A stretch of 64,000 nt of DNA from Amorphus coralli DSM 19760 (GTDB lineage: Bacteria; Pseudomonadota; Alphaproteobacteria; Rhizobiales; Amorphaceae). Shown one piece after another: positions 54,138 to 62,974 of this stretch. How positions within the stretch are numbered: position 1 is the stretch's first letter; each line of letters opens with the position of its first letter. The notes under the pieces were generated by a model that had not been told where the DNA came from, did not search any database, and saw only the letters and a list, made by a program, of their open reading frames with translations. The stretch spans positions 62,001-126,000 of the forward strand of contig NZ_KB894570.1 of assembly GCF_000374525.1 (NCBI RefSeq). The letters run 5' to 3'. Made by a program: the position numbers and the translations under genes.

Positions 54138-55166
54138 CTAGTTGGAGCCGTTCTCGGCCTTGTAGTCCTGAATGAACTGGACCGTCTGGTCGTAGAGCTC
54201 CTGGGCAGGCAGGCCGCGGGCAGAATTCTCCTCGATCCAGGCCTGGGCGACCGGATCGGCGACGCGGCCGCGGAAGTCTTCGATCTCGGCGTCACTGTAG
54301 GTGACCGACTCGATGCCTTCTTCGTCCAGCTTCGGCTGCCACCGCTTCATGGTGTTGTTCTGGTAGAAGTCGACATAGTGGTCGAGAGCCTCGCCGACCG
54401 AACCCAGCAGCGCTTCGCGATGCTCGTCAGAGAGCGCGGCGAGGGCGTCGGTGTTGACCACCACCGGGCAGTTCACGGTGCCGGGGTTGAGGTTGGTGGT
54501 CCACCACTCGCCACCTTCCACGGTGCCGAACGAAAGGTGGGCGTGGGGGGCGAACGAGGCGCCCTGGATGACGCCGGAATCGAGCGCCTGGCGCACTTCG
54601 GTGGCGGACATGGAGGTCGGAACCGCGCCGACGCGCTCCATCGCCTCGCCGATGCCGCCGGTGGCGCGGACGGTGAAGCCTTCATAATCGGCGAGGGACT
54701 TCAGCGGCTCGCCCTTGCCGACGATGTTGTACTGGGGCATCGGCGACGGCATCAGCAGCGTCGCATTCCAGCGGTCGAGGTCCTCCTGAACGGCGGGATG
54801 CTGGTACAGCTCCTCCGACAGCGCGCGCTCAAGCTCAAGCGAGTCCACGCCGAGGAAGGGGAGTTCGAGAACGGTGATCGACGGGTTCTTGTCGCGGTGA
54901 TAGCCGGCGCAGAACTGCGCCATCTCGAAGGCGCCGATGGAGATGCCGTCGAGGTTCTCGCGGTTGTTGGACAGGCCGCCGTAGGAAATGTTGAGGACGA
55001 AGTCGCCGTTGGTCTTTTCGTTGACAAGCTCGGCAAGCTTCTCGACGTGTTCGGTGAACGCGCGACGCTTGCCCCAGAGGGACACGTTCCATTCCTCGGC
55101 AAGGGCCGGCGCGACGGAGAGCGTCACGAACGTCGCTGCGAGCGTCAGGGTGGTCGTCTTCTTCAT
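54138..55166 (-). CDS. dctP: TRAP transporter substrate-binding protein (DctP)
   Basis: Periplasmic binding protein, 342 residues. The Sec signal peptide is residues 1-23 (LSVAPALAEEW, cleavage after ALA). The mature part has VLELPFLGVDSLELERAL, SLADYEGFTVRATGGIGEAM (with the ligand-carboxylate Arg of the family, in TVRATGG), TEVRQALDSGVIQGASFAPH and an Asp/Glu-rich C-terminus. The ligand is likely a carboxylate; specificity is unclear. GGGAGGATAGC precedes ATG 55166. It diverges from the dctBD-like regulators. Confidence 0.92.
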   Translation of the reverse strand: MKKTTTLTLAATFVTLSVAPALAEEWNVSLWGKRRAFTEHVEKLAELVNEKTNGDFVLNISYGGLSNNRENLDGISIGAFEMAQFCAGYHRDKNPSITVLELPFLGVDSLELERALSEELYQHPAVQEDLDRWNATLLMPSPMPQYNIVGKGEPLKSLADYEGFTVRATGGIGEAMERVGAVPTSMSATEVRQALDSGVIQGASFAPHAHLSFGTVEGGEWWTTNLNPGTVNCPVVVNTDALAALSDEHREALLGSVGEALDHYVDFYQNNTMKRWQPKLDEEGIESVTYSDAEIEDFRGRVADPVAQAWIEENSARGLPAQELYDQTVQFIQDYKAENGSN

Positions 55167-55263
55167 GCTATCCTCCCAGGATGTCTTCGGATGACTTTTT
55201 CGGACTCTTATAGCGCGCTCCGACAGCCTCCAATGAATCAAACCGCTGGACGATGCGGGGCCT

Positions 55264-55285
55264 GCCCTGCGGATTTCCGCAGGGC
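55264..55285. promoter_or_regulatory. Perfect 10-bp inverted repeat in the dctP/dctB divergent region
   Basis: Arms GCCCTGCGGA and TCCGCAGGGC flank a TT spacer, 98 bases upstream of dctP and 76 upstream of the sensor kinase. Position and perfect symmetry suggest an operator for the adjacent response regulator. I saw no TGGCAC-N5-TTGC sigma-54 promoter in the 194-base region. Confidence 0.55.
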
Positions 55286-55360
55286 TCGCGGGGTGTCGAT
55301 GCTGGTAGGTTCGCACATGTCACATCGTGCGCAAGTGGGGACGAGGCCGGAGGTGGAGCA

Positions 55361-57202
55361 ATGACGTCGCGCGACGCATCGGCCAGTACCGTCGGAGCGA
55401 CCGGAGCGGGCTCACGCGGCCGACGCCAGGCCGGGGGATTTCGCCAGCCCTATCTGCTACCCGTCGCCGTGGTGGTGTTTGCACTGGCCTGGCTGCTCAT
55501 CGCGCTGGTCATGCCCTATTTCCGAGCCGACGAGCGGACGCGCGCCACCGGCCGGCTCATGGTCTACGAGACGACGCTGCGCGCGGAGATCGAGCGCTTC
55601 GAGCACCTGCCGTTCGTTCTGGCCAACGATCCGCGGCTGGTGGAGGTGGCGCGCGGCAGTGATCCGGCGGCGCTGAACCAGCGGCTCGAGACCTTCGCCG
55701 ACCGTGCCGGAATCGAGGCCATCTACCTGATGGATGCCGACGGCCATACGATTGCGGCCTCCAACTACCGCGATGAAGGTTCATTCGTCGGCCAGAACTA
55801 CAGCTTCCGCCCCTACTTCAAGGAGGCGAAGGCGGGGGGAACCGGCCATTTCTTCGGCGTCGGCGCGACCACCCGCCGCCCCGGCTATTTCATTGCCGTT
55901 CCGGTCCGCGACGCCGCCGGGGCGATCGTCGGGGTGATCGCGGTAAAGGTCAGTCTGGATGCGCTGGAGACCTCGTGGAACCGAAGCGGTGACGCCATCC
56001 TGGTCACCAACCGCGACGGGGTGGTTGTTCTGGCGTCGCAGCCGGACTGGCGTTACCGCACGGTTGTGGCGACCACGGACGCCGATCTGCAGCGGATCCG
56101 GGCAAATCGACAGTTCGGCGGTGCGGAGCTGACTGCCTTCTCGGGGGCGAGCGAACTGGGCGTTGCCGTTCCCCCGGCGTTTGCCGATGCCATCCATCTG
56201 ACGACGAGCAACCTGCCGAATGGCTGGTCGCTCCACTATCTCGCCGACGATCAGGAAGCCCGGACACGAGCCTGGCTTCTTGCTGCCGGCATCCTCGTTC
56301 TGGCGATGTTGACGCTGCTGGCCGCCCAGCTCTTGCGCACGGCGCGGATGCGCCGCGCCCTCGGCCGGTCGGAGGCGGAGGAGGCGGCCCTGCGCCGCAT
56401 GAACGAACGGCTCGCGCACGAGATCGAGGAGCGGCGTGCGGCGGAGCAGCGGCTGGAACAGACGGAGAGCGAGCTGCGCCGCGCCAGCCGGCTGGCCGCC
56501 CTCGGTCAGCTGGCGGCGTCGGTGAACCACGAACTGGCCCAGCCCATCGCCGCGATGCGCAACCAGCTCATCGCGCTCGATCTTTCGCGTGGAAAGACCG
56601 GCCCGTCCGATGCCGCCGCGGTGCCTGGCGACCGGCGCATGCTCGGCCGGCTCTCCTCGCTTCTCGATCGCATGGAAGGGATCACCCGGCAGCTGAAATT
56701 CTTCAGCAAGCCCGGCGACGGCATCATGACGCGGATCGACCTGCGCGAAGCCGTGCCGGAGGCGCTGGCGCTGGTTCAGCCCAACATCGATGCGCAGTCC
56801 GTATCGGTCGAGGTGGACCTGCCCGAGCGCCCGATCCCGATCCGGGGCAACAGGCTGCGCATCGAGCAGGTTCTGGTGAACCTCTTGCGCAACGGCATCG
56901 ACGCCATGGAGGAGTGCGACGAGCCGCGCCTGCGGCTTGAACTCGGGCGGGACGGCGAGGGCGCGCGGCTGTTGGTCCGCGACAGCGGCACCGGCCTCGG
57001 CGACCGGACGATGGACGAGCTGGCCGAACCGTTCGTCACGTCCCGCGCCTCGGGAAAGGGCATGGGGCTCGGACTTTCCATCTCGCGCGAGATCGTGCGC
57101 GAGCACGGCGGTACGCTGCGGGCCTGGAACGGTGGCTTCGGCGAGGACGGGGCCGTCTTCGAGGTGACCTTTCCGATGATCTCGGATCAGGACGATGATT
57201 GA
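55361..57202 (+). CDS. DctB-like sensor histidine kinase
   Basis: Membrane sensor of 613 residues for the adjacent TRAP transporter. Helix 1 about 31-52, periplasmic double PAS-like (Cache) region about 55-300 with YLMDADGHTIAASNYRDEGS, then FVGQNYSFRPYFKEAKAG and GVIAVKVSLDALE, and helix 2 about 307-327. A coiled coil follows (RRMNERLAHEIEERRAAEQR). The phospho-acceptor box is ASVNHELAQPIAAMRNQ, and ATP-binding motifs are QVLVNLLRNGIDAM (N box), RDSGTGLGD (G1) and GKGMGLGLSISREIV (G2). ATG 55361 follows GGAGGTGGAGCA. Its stop overlaps the regulator gene by eight bases. Confidence 0.93.
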   Translation: MTSRDASASTVGATGAGSRGRRQAGGFRQPYLLPVAVVVFALAWLLIALVMPYFRADERTRATGRLMVYETTLRAEIERFEHLPFVLANDPRLVEVARGSDPAALNQRLETFADRAGIEAIYLMDADGHTIAASNYRDEGSFVGQNYSFRPYFKEAKAGGTGHFFGVGATTRRPGYFIAVPVRDAAGAIVGVIAVKVSLDALETSWNRSGDAILVTNRDGVVVLASQPDWRYRTVVATTDADLQRIRANRQFGGAELTAFSGASELGVAVPPAFADAIHLTTSNLPNGWSLHYLADDQEARTRAWLLAAGILVLAMLTLLAAQLLRTARMRRALGRSEAEEAALRRMNERLAHEIEERRAAEQRLEQTESELRRASRLAALGQLAASVNHELAQPIAAMRNQLIALDLSRGKTGPSDAAAVPGDRRMLGRLSSLLDRMEGITRQLKFFSKPGDGIMTRIDLREAVPEALALVQPNIDAQSVSVEVDLPERPIPIRGNRLRIEQVLVNLLRNGIDAMEECDEPRLRLELGRDGEGARLLVRDSGTGLGDRTMDELAEPFVTSRASGKGMGLGLSISREIVREHGGTLRAWNGGFGEDGAVFEVTFPMISDQDDD

Positions 57203-58550
57203 GACCCAACGCCCTGCCGCTCTGCCGCGGCGCATCCTCGTCGTCGATGACGACGCCGGCATGCGGGACTCGCTAGACGACCTCCTGTCGGCGGCCGGCT
57301 GGCACGTGACGACAGTGGGGCGGGCGGCGACCGCGCTGGCCCGCCTGCCGGAGGTCAATCCCGACGTGGTGCTGGCCGACGTGCGCATGCCCGGCATGTC
57401 GGGACTGGAACTGCTGCGCGAACTGGCGAAGCCGGAAATGCCGCCGGTGGTCCTCATTTCCGCGCATGGCGACATCGCGATGGCGGTCAGCGCCGTGCAA
57501 GAGGGCGCCTACAGCTTCGTGGAGAAGCCGTACGACCCGCACAGGCTCCTGAGCGTCGTGCAGCACGCCGCCGACCAGTTCCGGCTGGCGGCGGACACGA
57601 GGCGGCTACGCGCGCGTCTGGCCAGCCTTTCGGGGCTCGACCGGATCCTCCTCGGTCAGACCGAGGAGATCCGCGCCTTGCGCCGCGATGTGATCGATCT
57701 TGCCGATTCCAATGCTCCCGTCCTGATCGTGGGCGAGACCGGGACTGGCAAGGAACTGGTGGCCCGGGCGCTGCACGATCTCGGAGCCCGGCCGGGTGGG
57801 CCGTTCGTTCCCATCAACTGCGCAACGCTGGAACAGGAGCGGTTCGAGCCGGAGATGTTCGGCGCGAAGGATGGTCCCCGCGGCTTCCTGCTTGCCGCCG
57901 ATCGCGGCTCGCTGTTCCTCGACGAGATCTGCAGCTGTCCGGAACGGGTGCAGGCGAAGCTGTTGAGGGCCATCGAAACCGGCTCGTTCAATCCGGTCGG
58001 AGCCGCTGGTGCGGCGTCCTCCGACTTCCGGCTGATCTCCGCCTCCAATCTCGAGCCGGAGCAGGCCGTTCGCGACGGGCTGCTGCGCGCCGACGTCTTC
58101 TACCGCATCAACACTTTCGTGCTGCGCCTGTCGCCGTTGCGCCAGCGGCTGGAAGACCTGCCACTGCTTTACTCCCATTTCCTCGACGAGTTCGCGCTGG
58201 TCTACGAGATCGAGCCCCCACAGCCGAGCCACGAGGACATGGCGGCGCTGCTCGCCCATGACTGGCCCGGCAACGTTCGCGAGCTGCGCCACGTCGCCGA
58301 GCGCCATGTACTGGCAGCGCGCCGGGGCAGGGGGTCGGCGGCCGAGGCGATCTCTTACGACCAGCAGCGCCTCGACGTGCCGGGCACCCTGCGCGAGGCG
58401 GTCGCCGCCTTCGAGCGGGAGATGGTGGGCCGCGCGATCCGGGCCCACGCCGGCCGGATGGACGCGGCCGCCGAGGCGCTCGGCATCGGCCGGCGAACCC
58501 TGAACGAGAAAATCGTGAAGCTCGGCCTCGACAAGGATACGTGGCTCTAA
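57195..58550 (+). CDS. DctD-like response regulator lacking the GAFTGA motif
   Basis: NtrC-family regulator of 451 residues. The receiver domain (1-125) has Asp18-20, phospho-acceptor Asp62 in VVLADVRMPG and Lys111. The AAA+ domain has Walker A GETGTGKE (180-187), Walker B LFLDEI (240-245), arginine-finger region RADVFYRIN and DWPGNVRELRH. The C-terminal Fis-type helix-turn-helix includes AAEALGIGRRTLNEKIVKLG. Between FG and Walker B the usual GAFTGA loop and flanks are shortened to MFGAKDGPRGFLLAADRGS, so the contact with sigma-54 is missing. It therefore probably acts as a sigma-70 activator or repressor, as known for NtrC of Rhodobacter capsulatus. It is coupled to the kinase gene by overlap. 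Confidence 0.9.
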   Translation: MIETQRPAALPRRILVVDDDAGMRDSLDDLLSAAGWHVTTVGRAATALARLPEVNPDVVLADVRMPGMSGLELLRELAKPEMPPVVLISAHGDIAMAVSAVQEGAYSFVEKPYDPHRLLSVVQHAADQFRLAADTRRLRARLASLSGLDRILLGQTEEIRALRRDVIDLADSNAPVLIVGETGTGKELVARALHDLGARPGGPFVPINCATLEQERFEPEMFGAKDGPRGFLLAADRGSLFLDEICSCPERVQAKLLRAIETGSFNPVGAAGAASSDFRLISASNLEPEQAVRDGLLRADVFYRINTFVLRLSPLRQRLEDLPLLYSHFLDEFALVYEIEPPQPSHEDMAALLAHDWPGNVRELRHVAERHVLAARRGRGSAAEAISYDQQRLDVPGTLREAVAAFEREMVGRAIRAHAGRMDAAAEALGIGRRTLNEKIVKLGLDKDTWL

Positions 58551-58789
58551 CCGCTGGTTGGTGCGTGTCACCTCACGAAGACTGCAGGCCGGGATCCCGT
58601 GAGCAGATCCTGAGCGAAGGTGACCGGCCGTTTCCAACTCCTTTCCGTCCCGCCTCTCAAATTCGCATCACCGCATCCGGAACGTCCGGAAGCCTGTTCC
58701 GTTGTCGCAAGTGTGGCGAAGTCGTGTCGCCGGCCATCGGACGGCCGCCGGCTCGTCCAGTCGCGCAGAAGAGGCAGAAGGAGGGCACA

Positions 58790-59185
58790 ATGACCGCTCG
58801 AAGCGAGAAGACGGGCTATTACGGGGCCTGGCTCCTGTGTATCGCCGCGCTTGCAGCGCTGATCATCGCCGTGTTCGACACGGTCAACGCCGGAAACGGT
58901 ATCGCGTTCACGCCGGGTGCCTATCTGGTCGTGGCAACCACGGCGCTGCTCCTCATCGGCTCGATCGGGCTTTTGATCTCCACCAGCCTGCCGCGCTGGA
59001 TGACAGTCATTCTGTCGATCCTCGTTCTGCTCGACATCCTCGGGACCGGGTTTGCGGCCTGGCTGCTGCAGGCACCGGCGCTTCTTGCCGCGGTCTCTGC
59101 CGCGGGCCTGGGCTGGCTGATCTACATCGTCATCGATCCTTCCCGCGAGCATCGTCCGTCCCAGCCCGTTGCGAAGGGAGCCTGA
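58790..59185 (+). CDS. SldB-like four-helix membrane anchor of PQQ polyol dehydrogenase
   Basis: A 131-residue hydrophobic protein with four predicted membrane helices: about 11-31 (YGAWLLCIAALAALIIAVFD), 45-67 (AYLVVATTALLLIGSIGLLI), 71-93 (MTVILSILVLLDILG) and 97-118 (LLAAVSAAGLGWLIYIVI). Size, topology and position three bases before a PQQ dehydrogenase match SldB of Gluconobacter glycerol/sorbitol dehydrogenase. SldB equals the membrane part of Gcd-type glucose dehydrogenase as a separate chain. AAGGAGGGC is a strong ribosome-binding site. Inferred role: anchors the catalytic subunit and passes electrons to ubiquinone. Confidence 0.8.
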   Translation: MTARSEKTGYYGAWLLCIAALAALIIAVFDTVNAGNGIAFTPGAYLVVATTALLLIGSIGLLISTSLPRWMTVILSILVLLDILGTGFAAWLLQAPALLAAVSAAGLGWLIYIVIDPSREHRPSQPVAKGA

Positions 59186-59188
59186 CCC

Positions 59189-61285
59189 ATGAGCGCACGC
59201 ACCGCATCGCTTGCTCTTTCCACCGCCCTGGCTCTCTCGTTGGCGGCCTCTCCGGCATCCGCCCAGACCACGGACACGGCCCCGCAGGATGACGGCCAGT
59301 CATCGGGAACGACCAGTCTTTCGACGTCTGGGGCGGGGCAGGCCGATGACGCCTCGCCCGAAGCATCCGGCAATGGGCTGGGGCGCGTGACCGCGGGTCC
59401 GGCCGCGAACGACGACAAGGCTGCGGCCGGAAAGCGTGGTCCCGACCGGTGGATGGAGACGTCGGAAACCTGGGCCACGTTCAACGGGGACCTGAGAGCC
59501 CAGAAATATTCGCCTGCAGATCAGATCACGCCGGAGAATGTCGGCGACCTGGAGCAGGTTTGGGAATACCACACCGGCGATGTCTCCGACGGATCCGGCG
59601 ACATTCCCACCAGCGTGTGGTCGGCGACGCCGCTGTTCGTGAACGACACGCTCTATCTCGGCACGCCCTTCTACCGGATCATCGCATTGGAGCCGGACAC
59701 CGGCGAGGAGAAGTGGACCTACGATCCGAAGGCGCGGCTTGAGGCGCTGACCCAGCCGGCGATGAAGAACCGGGGCGTCGCCTACTGGCAGGCCGACGAA
59801 CTGGCCGACGGCGAGGCCTGCCAGAAGATCGTCTACATCGGCACGATGGACGCCAAGCTGCACGGCGTCGATGCCGACAGCGGCGAACCGTGCGCAGGCT
59901 TCGGCGAAAACGGCGTGGTGGACGTCAACCAGTGGAACACCATCAACGCCAAGTGGCCTCTTTCCCTGCTTCAGCCGCCGACGGTCTATAACGACACCCT
60001 GTTCCTCGGTTGGGCTGGCAAGGACTGGACGCATGCGGCCGCGCCTCCCGGCAGCATCTTCGCGCTCGATGCCCGATCGGGCGACATGAAGTGGATGTTC
60101 AATGCCCTGCCGAAGCATGTCATTGAAAGCACCGGCACGGCCAACGTCTGGGCGTCCATGTCGATCGACCCGGAGCGGGGGATCCTCTACATTCCGGTCT
60201 CCTCTCCGAGCCCCAACTATTACGGCGGCAACCGTACGGAGGAGCTTCCGCTCGCCACCTCGGTGACCGCCCTGGATACAGACACTGGCGAGGTCGTGTG
60301 GAGCCGCCAACTGGTCCACCATGACATCTGGGATTACGACACCGGGTCGGCTGCGACGCTGGTCGATATCCAGAAGGACGGCGAGACCATTCCCGCCCTG
60401 GTGCAGTCGTCCAAGCAGGGCTTCCTCTACGTCCTCAACCGGGAAACCGGCGAGCCGATCTTCCCGATCGAGGAACGTGAAGTGCCGGCCTCCGACGCCA
60501 GGGGCGAACAGGCCGCGCCGACGCAGCCCTGGGTTCCCAAGCCGCAACCGGTTGTCCCGGATGAGTGGCCCGGTGTCTCACCGCTCGCCGATGCCGTGGC
60601 GTTCGGCGGATGCTCGGCGCGGGCGGAAAAGCTGCGCTGGGAGGGGCGTTTCACACCGCCGAGCGTAGAGGGTACGATTGCCTACCCCCCGACGACCGGC
60701 GGGTCGCAATGGGGTGGCGGTGCCGTCGATCCGGAAAGCGGCATCTACGTCATCAACTCCAACTCGGTGGTGCAGATCTACACGCTGGTTCCGCGCGAGG
60801 ATTTCGAGGAGAAGTCTCAGGACGGCGAGACCAGCGGCTTCTACCAGCAGGGCGACGTGCCCTACGGCTTCAAGCTGGAGACGTTCTTGAACTGGGCCGG
60901 CATGCCGTGCTGGAACCCGCCCTACGGCATGATCGCCGCGTACGACCTCAACAGCGGAGAGAGGCTCTGGAACCGGCCCTTTGGCCAGGTTCAGAAGCAC
61001 GGCTTCTACATGCCGGAATCCTGGGGTTCGGTGACCATCGGCGGCCCGGCGATCACGAAATCCGGCCTGGTCTTCATCGGTGCCTCGATGGACAGCCGCG
61101 TTCGCGCGATCGACGTGAAGACCGGGGACACCTTGTGGAAGCATCTGGTCGATGCGCCGGCGGTCTCCATGCCGGCGGTCTACACCTACAAGGGCCGTCA
61201 GTACGTGACGTTTGCCGTCGGCGGTAACACGATCCTGCTGCCCAAGGTGTCAGACCAGGTGGTGACCTTCGCGTTGCCCGAATAG
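59189..61285 (+). CDS. PQQ-dependent membrane-bound dehydrogenase, SldA/Gcd-like catalytic subunit
   Basis: Periplasmic quinoprotein of 698 residues. The signal peptide 1-25 ends SPASA, then comes a Ser/Asp-rich linker (26-85), then an eight-bladed propeller. WATFNGDLRAQKYSPADQIT is the first-blade signature. LVHHDIWDYDTGSAATLVDI carries the catalytic Asp region of Gcd-type enzymes. Later motifs are EGRFTPPSVEGTIAYPPTTG, GGSQWGGGAVDPESGIYVIN and GGPAITKSGLVFIGASMDSR. It oxidises a sugar or polyol, with PQQ and a metal, feeding electrons to the quinone pool. Unlike Gcd it has no N-terminal membrane helices; these are supplied by the preceding gene. No pqq biosynthesis genes lie in the window. 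Confidence 0.9.
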   Translation: MSARTASLALSTALALSLAASPASAQTTDTAPQDDGQSSGTTSLSTSGAGQADDASPEASGNGLGRVTAGPAANDDKAAAGKRGPDRWMETSETWATFNGDLRAQKYSPADQITPENVGDLEQVWEYHTGDVSDGSGDIPTSVWSATPLFVNDTLYLGTPFYRIIALEPDTGEEKWTYDPKARLEALTQPAMKNRGVAYWQADELADGEACQKIVYIGTMDAKLHGVDADSGEPCAGFGENGVVDVNQWNTINAKWPLSLLQPPTVYNDTLFLGWAGKDWTHAAAPPGSIFALDARSGDMKWMFNALPKHVIESTGTANVWASMSIDPERGILYIPVSSPSPNYYGGNRTEELPLATSVTALDTDTGEVVWSRQLVHHDIWDYDTGSAATLVDIQKDGETIPALVQSSKQGFLYVLNRETGEPIFPIEEREVPASDARGEQAAPTQPWVPKPQPVVPDEWPGVSPLADAVAFGGCSARAEKLRWEGRFTPPSVEGTIAYPPTTGGSQWGGGAVDPESGIYVINSNSVVQIYTLVPREDFEEKSQDGETSGFYQQGDVPYGFKLETFLNWAGMPCWNPPYGMIAAYDLNSGERLWNRPFGQVQKHGFYMPESWGSVTIGGPAITKSGLVFIGASMDSRVRAIDVKTGDTLWKHLVDAPAVSMPAVYTYKGRQYVTFAVGGNTILLPKVSDQVVTFALPE

Positions 61286-61309
61286 CAACGGCACCACCCC
61301 GATCATCGA

Positions 61310-61343
61310 GGCCCCGCGTTCCTGCCGGACGCGGGGCCTTCTC
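61310..61343 (+). terminator. Terminator after the PQQ dehydrogenase gene
   Basis: GGCCCCGCGT (61310-61319) pairs perfectly with ACGCGGGGCC (61329-61338) around a nine-base loop, then TTCTC. It stands between two convergent genes and may serve both; the T-tract is short. Confidence 0.65.
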
Positions 61344-61358
61344 TCGTCAGGAGCGGAA

Positions 61359-61709
61359 CTAGTCCAGAAAGCCGGTCACCGAGGCGATGCGGCCGTGCTC
61401 GTCGAGCCGCACGAAGTCGGTGCCCCGGGCAACGGGCGTTTCCTGTGGGGACAGGAGCGTCCAGGAAAAGCGAACCACGTCGCCGTGCCCGTCCGGTGCT
61501 GTTGTCAGGCAGAAGGTGTGCCCCGGGAACTGCTCACGGGCGCCGGCAATCATCGCCGCAATCCCTTCGTGCCCACACCCCTTCATCATCGGATCGGCGT
61601 AGTGGCTGTCCTCCGCCCAGCGCGCCTGCAGGACCGCCATCCGGTCGTCCGGGTCGGGCTCGTTCCAGGTGGCAAGGTAGGCCTCTGCGATGAAATCGGG
61701 ATCGTGCAT
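61359..61709 (-). CDS. NTF2-like (SnoaL-type) small protein
   Basis: A 116-residue alpha+beta cone protein. Family features are AEAYLATWNEPDPDDRMAVL, then ARWAEDSHYADPMMKGCGHE, FSWTLLSPQETPVARGTDFV and the closing strand GRIASVTGFLD. Members range from ketosteroid isomerases and polyketide cyclases to ligand-binding proteins; no function can be assigned. It is divergent from the XRE gene with a 117-base shared promoter region. Confidence 0.85.
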   Translation of the reverse strand: MHDPDFIAEAYLATWNEPDPDDRMAVLQARWAEDSHYADPMMKGCGHEGIAAMIAGAREQFPGHTFCLTTAPDGHGDVVRFSWTLLSPQETPVARGTDFVRLDEHGRIASVTGFLD

Positions 61710-61826
61710 GGTGGATCTCCTCAGGACATATCAGTTCGTCCGTCGGAGACTGTCGTCGGATTTGCCCCGCATCCATTACCTGCGAGGTCATGGAAGAGCC
61801 GCGGCCCATGTCGCATGATCGCCCCC

Positions 61827-62636
61827 ATGACGATCGAGACGGACTTCAACACAAGCGTGGGCGGCATGCTCCGCGGCTGGCGCCAACGCCGCCGGCTGAG
61901 CCAGCTCGACCTGGCGCTCGGCGCCGAGATCTCCACGCGACACCTGTCATTCGTGGAGACCGGCAGGGCGCGGCCGAGCCGGGAGGTCATCCTGCGCCTG
62001 GCGGAGGAACTGGCGGTGCCGCTGCGCGGTCGCAACGCGCTGCTGGTCGCGGGGGGCTTCGCGCCGCTTCACCCGGAGCGACCGCTCGAGGCCCCCGACA
62101 TGACGCCGGCACGGGACGCGGTGGAACGTATCCTTCGCGCTCACGAGCCCTATCCGGCATTGGCCATCGATCGGCACTGGACCATGGTCGCGGCCAATCG
62201 GGCGGTCGGCGTCTTTCTGGATGGTGTGGCACCGGCGCTGCTGGACCCACCGGTCAACGCTTTGCGGCTGACGCTTCATCCCGACGGGCTGGCGCCACGG
62301 ATCGACAATCTCGGCGAATGGCGGGCCCATCTGCTTCACCGGCTGAGTTGCCAGGTCGACCAGACGGCGGATCCGGACCTTGCCGATCTCCTTGATGAAC
62401 TGGCCGCCTATCCGTCCCGCGCCAGCCGAGAACCGGCCGCGATCAGGACGGGAATCGTGGTGCCGCTGCAGGTGAGAACGGCCGGCGGCGAGTGCCTGTC
62501 CTTCCTCTCCACGACAACCGTGTTCGGCACACCGGCCGACGTTACGCTGGAGGAGATTGCGCTGGAAAGCCTGTTTCCCGCCGACGATGCAACACGGCGG
62601 ATCCTGTCCGCCATGCCTTTGGGAGACGTGGAATGA
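61827..62636 (+). CDS. XRE family regulator with MmyB-like C-terminal domain
   Basis: Transcription regulator of 269 residues. The helix-turn-helix (about 12-65) reads LRGWRQRRRLSQLDLALGAE, ISTRHLSFVETGRARPSREV. The C-terminal part resembles the MmyB-like ligand-binding (PAS-like) domain: YPALAIDRHWTMVAANRAVG, LHPDGLAPRIDNLGEWRAHL and FLSTTTVFGTPADVTLEEIA. The gene overlaps the ABM monooxygenase gene by four bases (ATGA). It probably controls itself and the divergent NTF2-like gene. ATG 61827 is chosen at the start of homology. Confidence 0.88.
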   Translation: MTIETDFNTSVGGMLRGWRQRRRLSQLDLALGAEISTRHLSFVETGRARPSREVILRLAEELAVPLRGRNALLVAGGFAPLHPERPLEAPDMTPARDAVERILRAHEPYPALAIDRHWTMVAANRAVGVFLDGVAPALLDPPVNALRLTLHPDGLAPRIDNLGEWRAHLLHRLSCQVDQTADPDLADLLDELAAYPSRASREPAAIRTGIVVPLQVRTAGGECLSFLSTTTVFGTPADVTLEEIALESLFPADDATRRILSAMPLGDVE

Positions 62637-62974
62637 GCGTGACCTACGCCATCCGGTTCGCGGTCAGGCCGGAGCATCGCGCGCGCTTCGAACGCCTGCT
62701 TGGCGGCGTCCTCGACCGGATGCGGCACGAGGCGTCCTTCGTGGACGCGGCGCTGCATGCGAACCCGGACGATGCCTGCGATGTGCTTCTGGTCGAGACC
62801 TGGCAGAGCCACGAGGATGTGCTCGCCGTTCAGCTTGGCCGGGACTACAGGTCCGAGTGGCACGCGGCCCTCGAGGAGATCCTCGAGAAGCCGCGCGAAG
62901 TCTCGATGTGGCAGCGCAGCCGGCTCGACCGCGCCGCCGATCAGGAGGCTCAGGCCGTGCCGGCGTCCTCGTAG
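62633..62974 (+). CDS. ABM-domain (YgiN-like) putative monooxygenase
   Basis: A 113-residue dimeric alpha+beta barrel protein. The antibiotic-biosynthesis-monooxygenase pattern is seen in VTYAIRFAVRPEHRARFERL, HEASFVDAALHANPDDACDV and LLVETWQSHEDVLAVQLGRD. Such proteins act on quinols or aromatic compounds, often without a cofactor. It is translationally coupled to the upstream regulator. Its last 25 bases overlap the convergent L,D-transpeptidase gene. Confidence 0.85.
   Translation: MSVTYAIRFAVRPEHRARFERLLGGVLDRMRHEASFVDAALHANPDDACDVLLVETWQSHEDVLAVQLGRDYRSEWHAALEEILEKPREVSMWQRSRLDRAADQEAQAVPASS

Noticed and set aside
57195-58550. Calling the DctD-like gene a broken pseudogene because GAFTGA is missing
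   Set aside because: The frame is full length and all other catalytic and DNA-binding motifs are intact; functional GAFTGA-less NtrC-family regulators are known.
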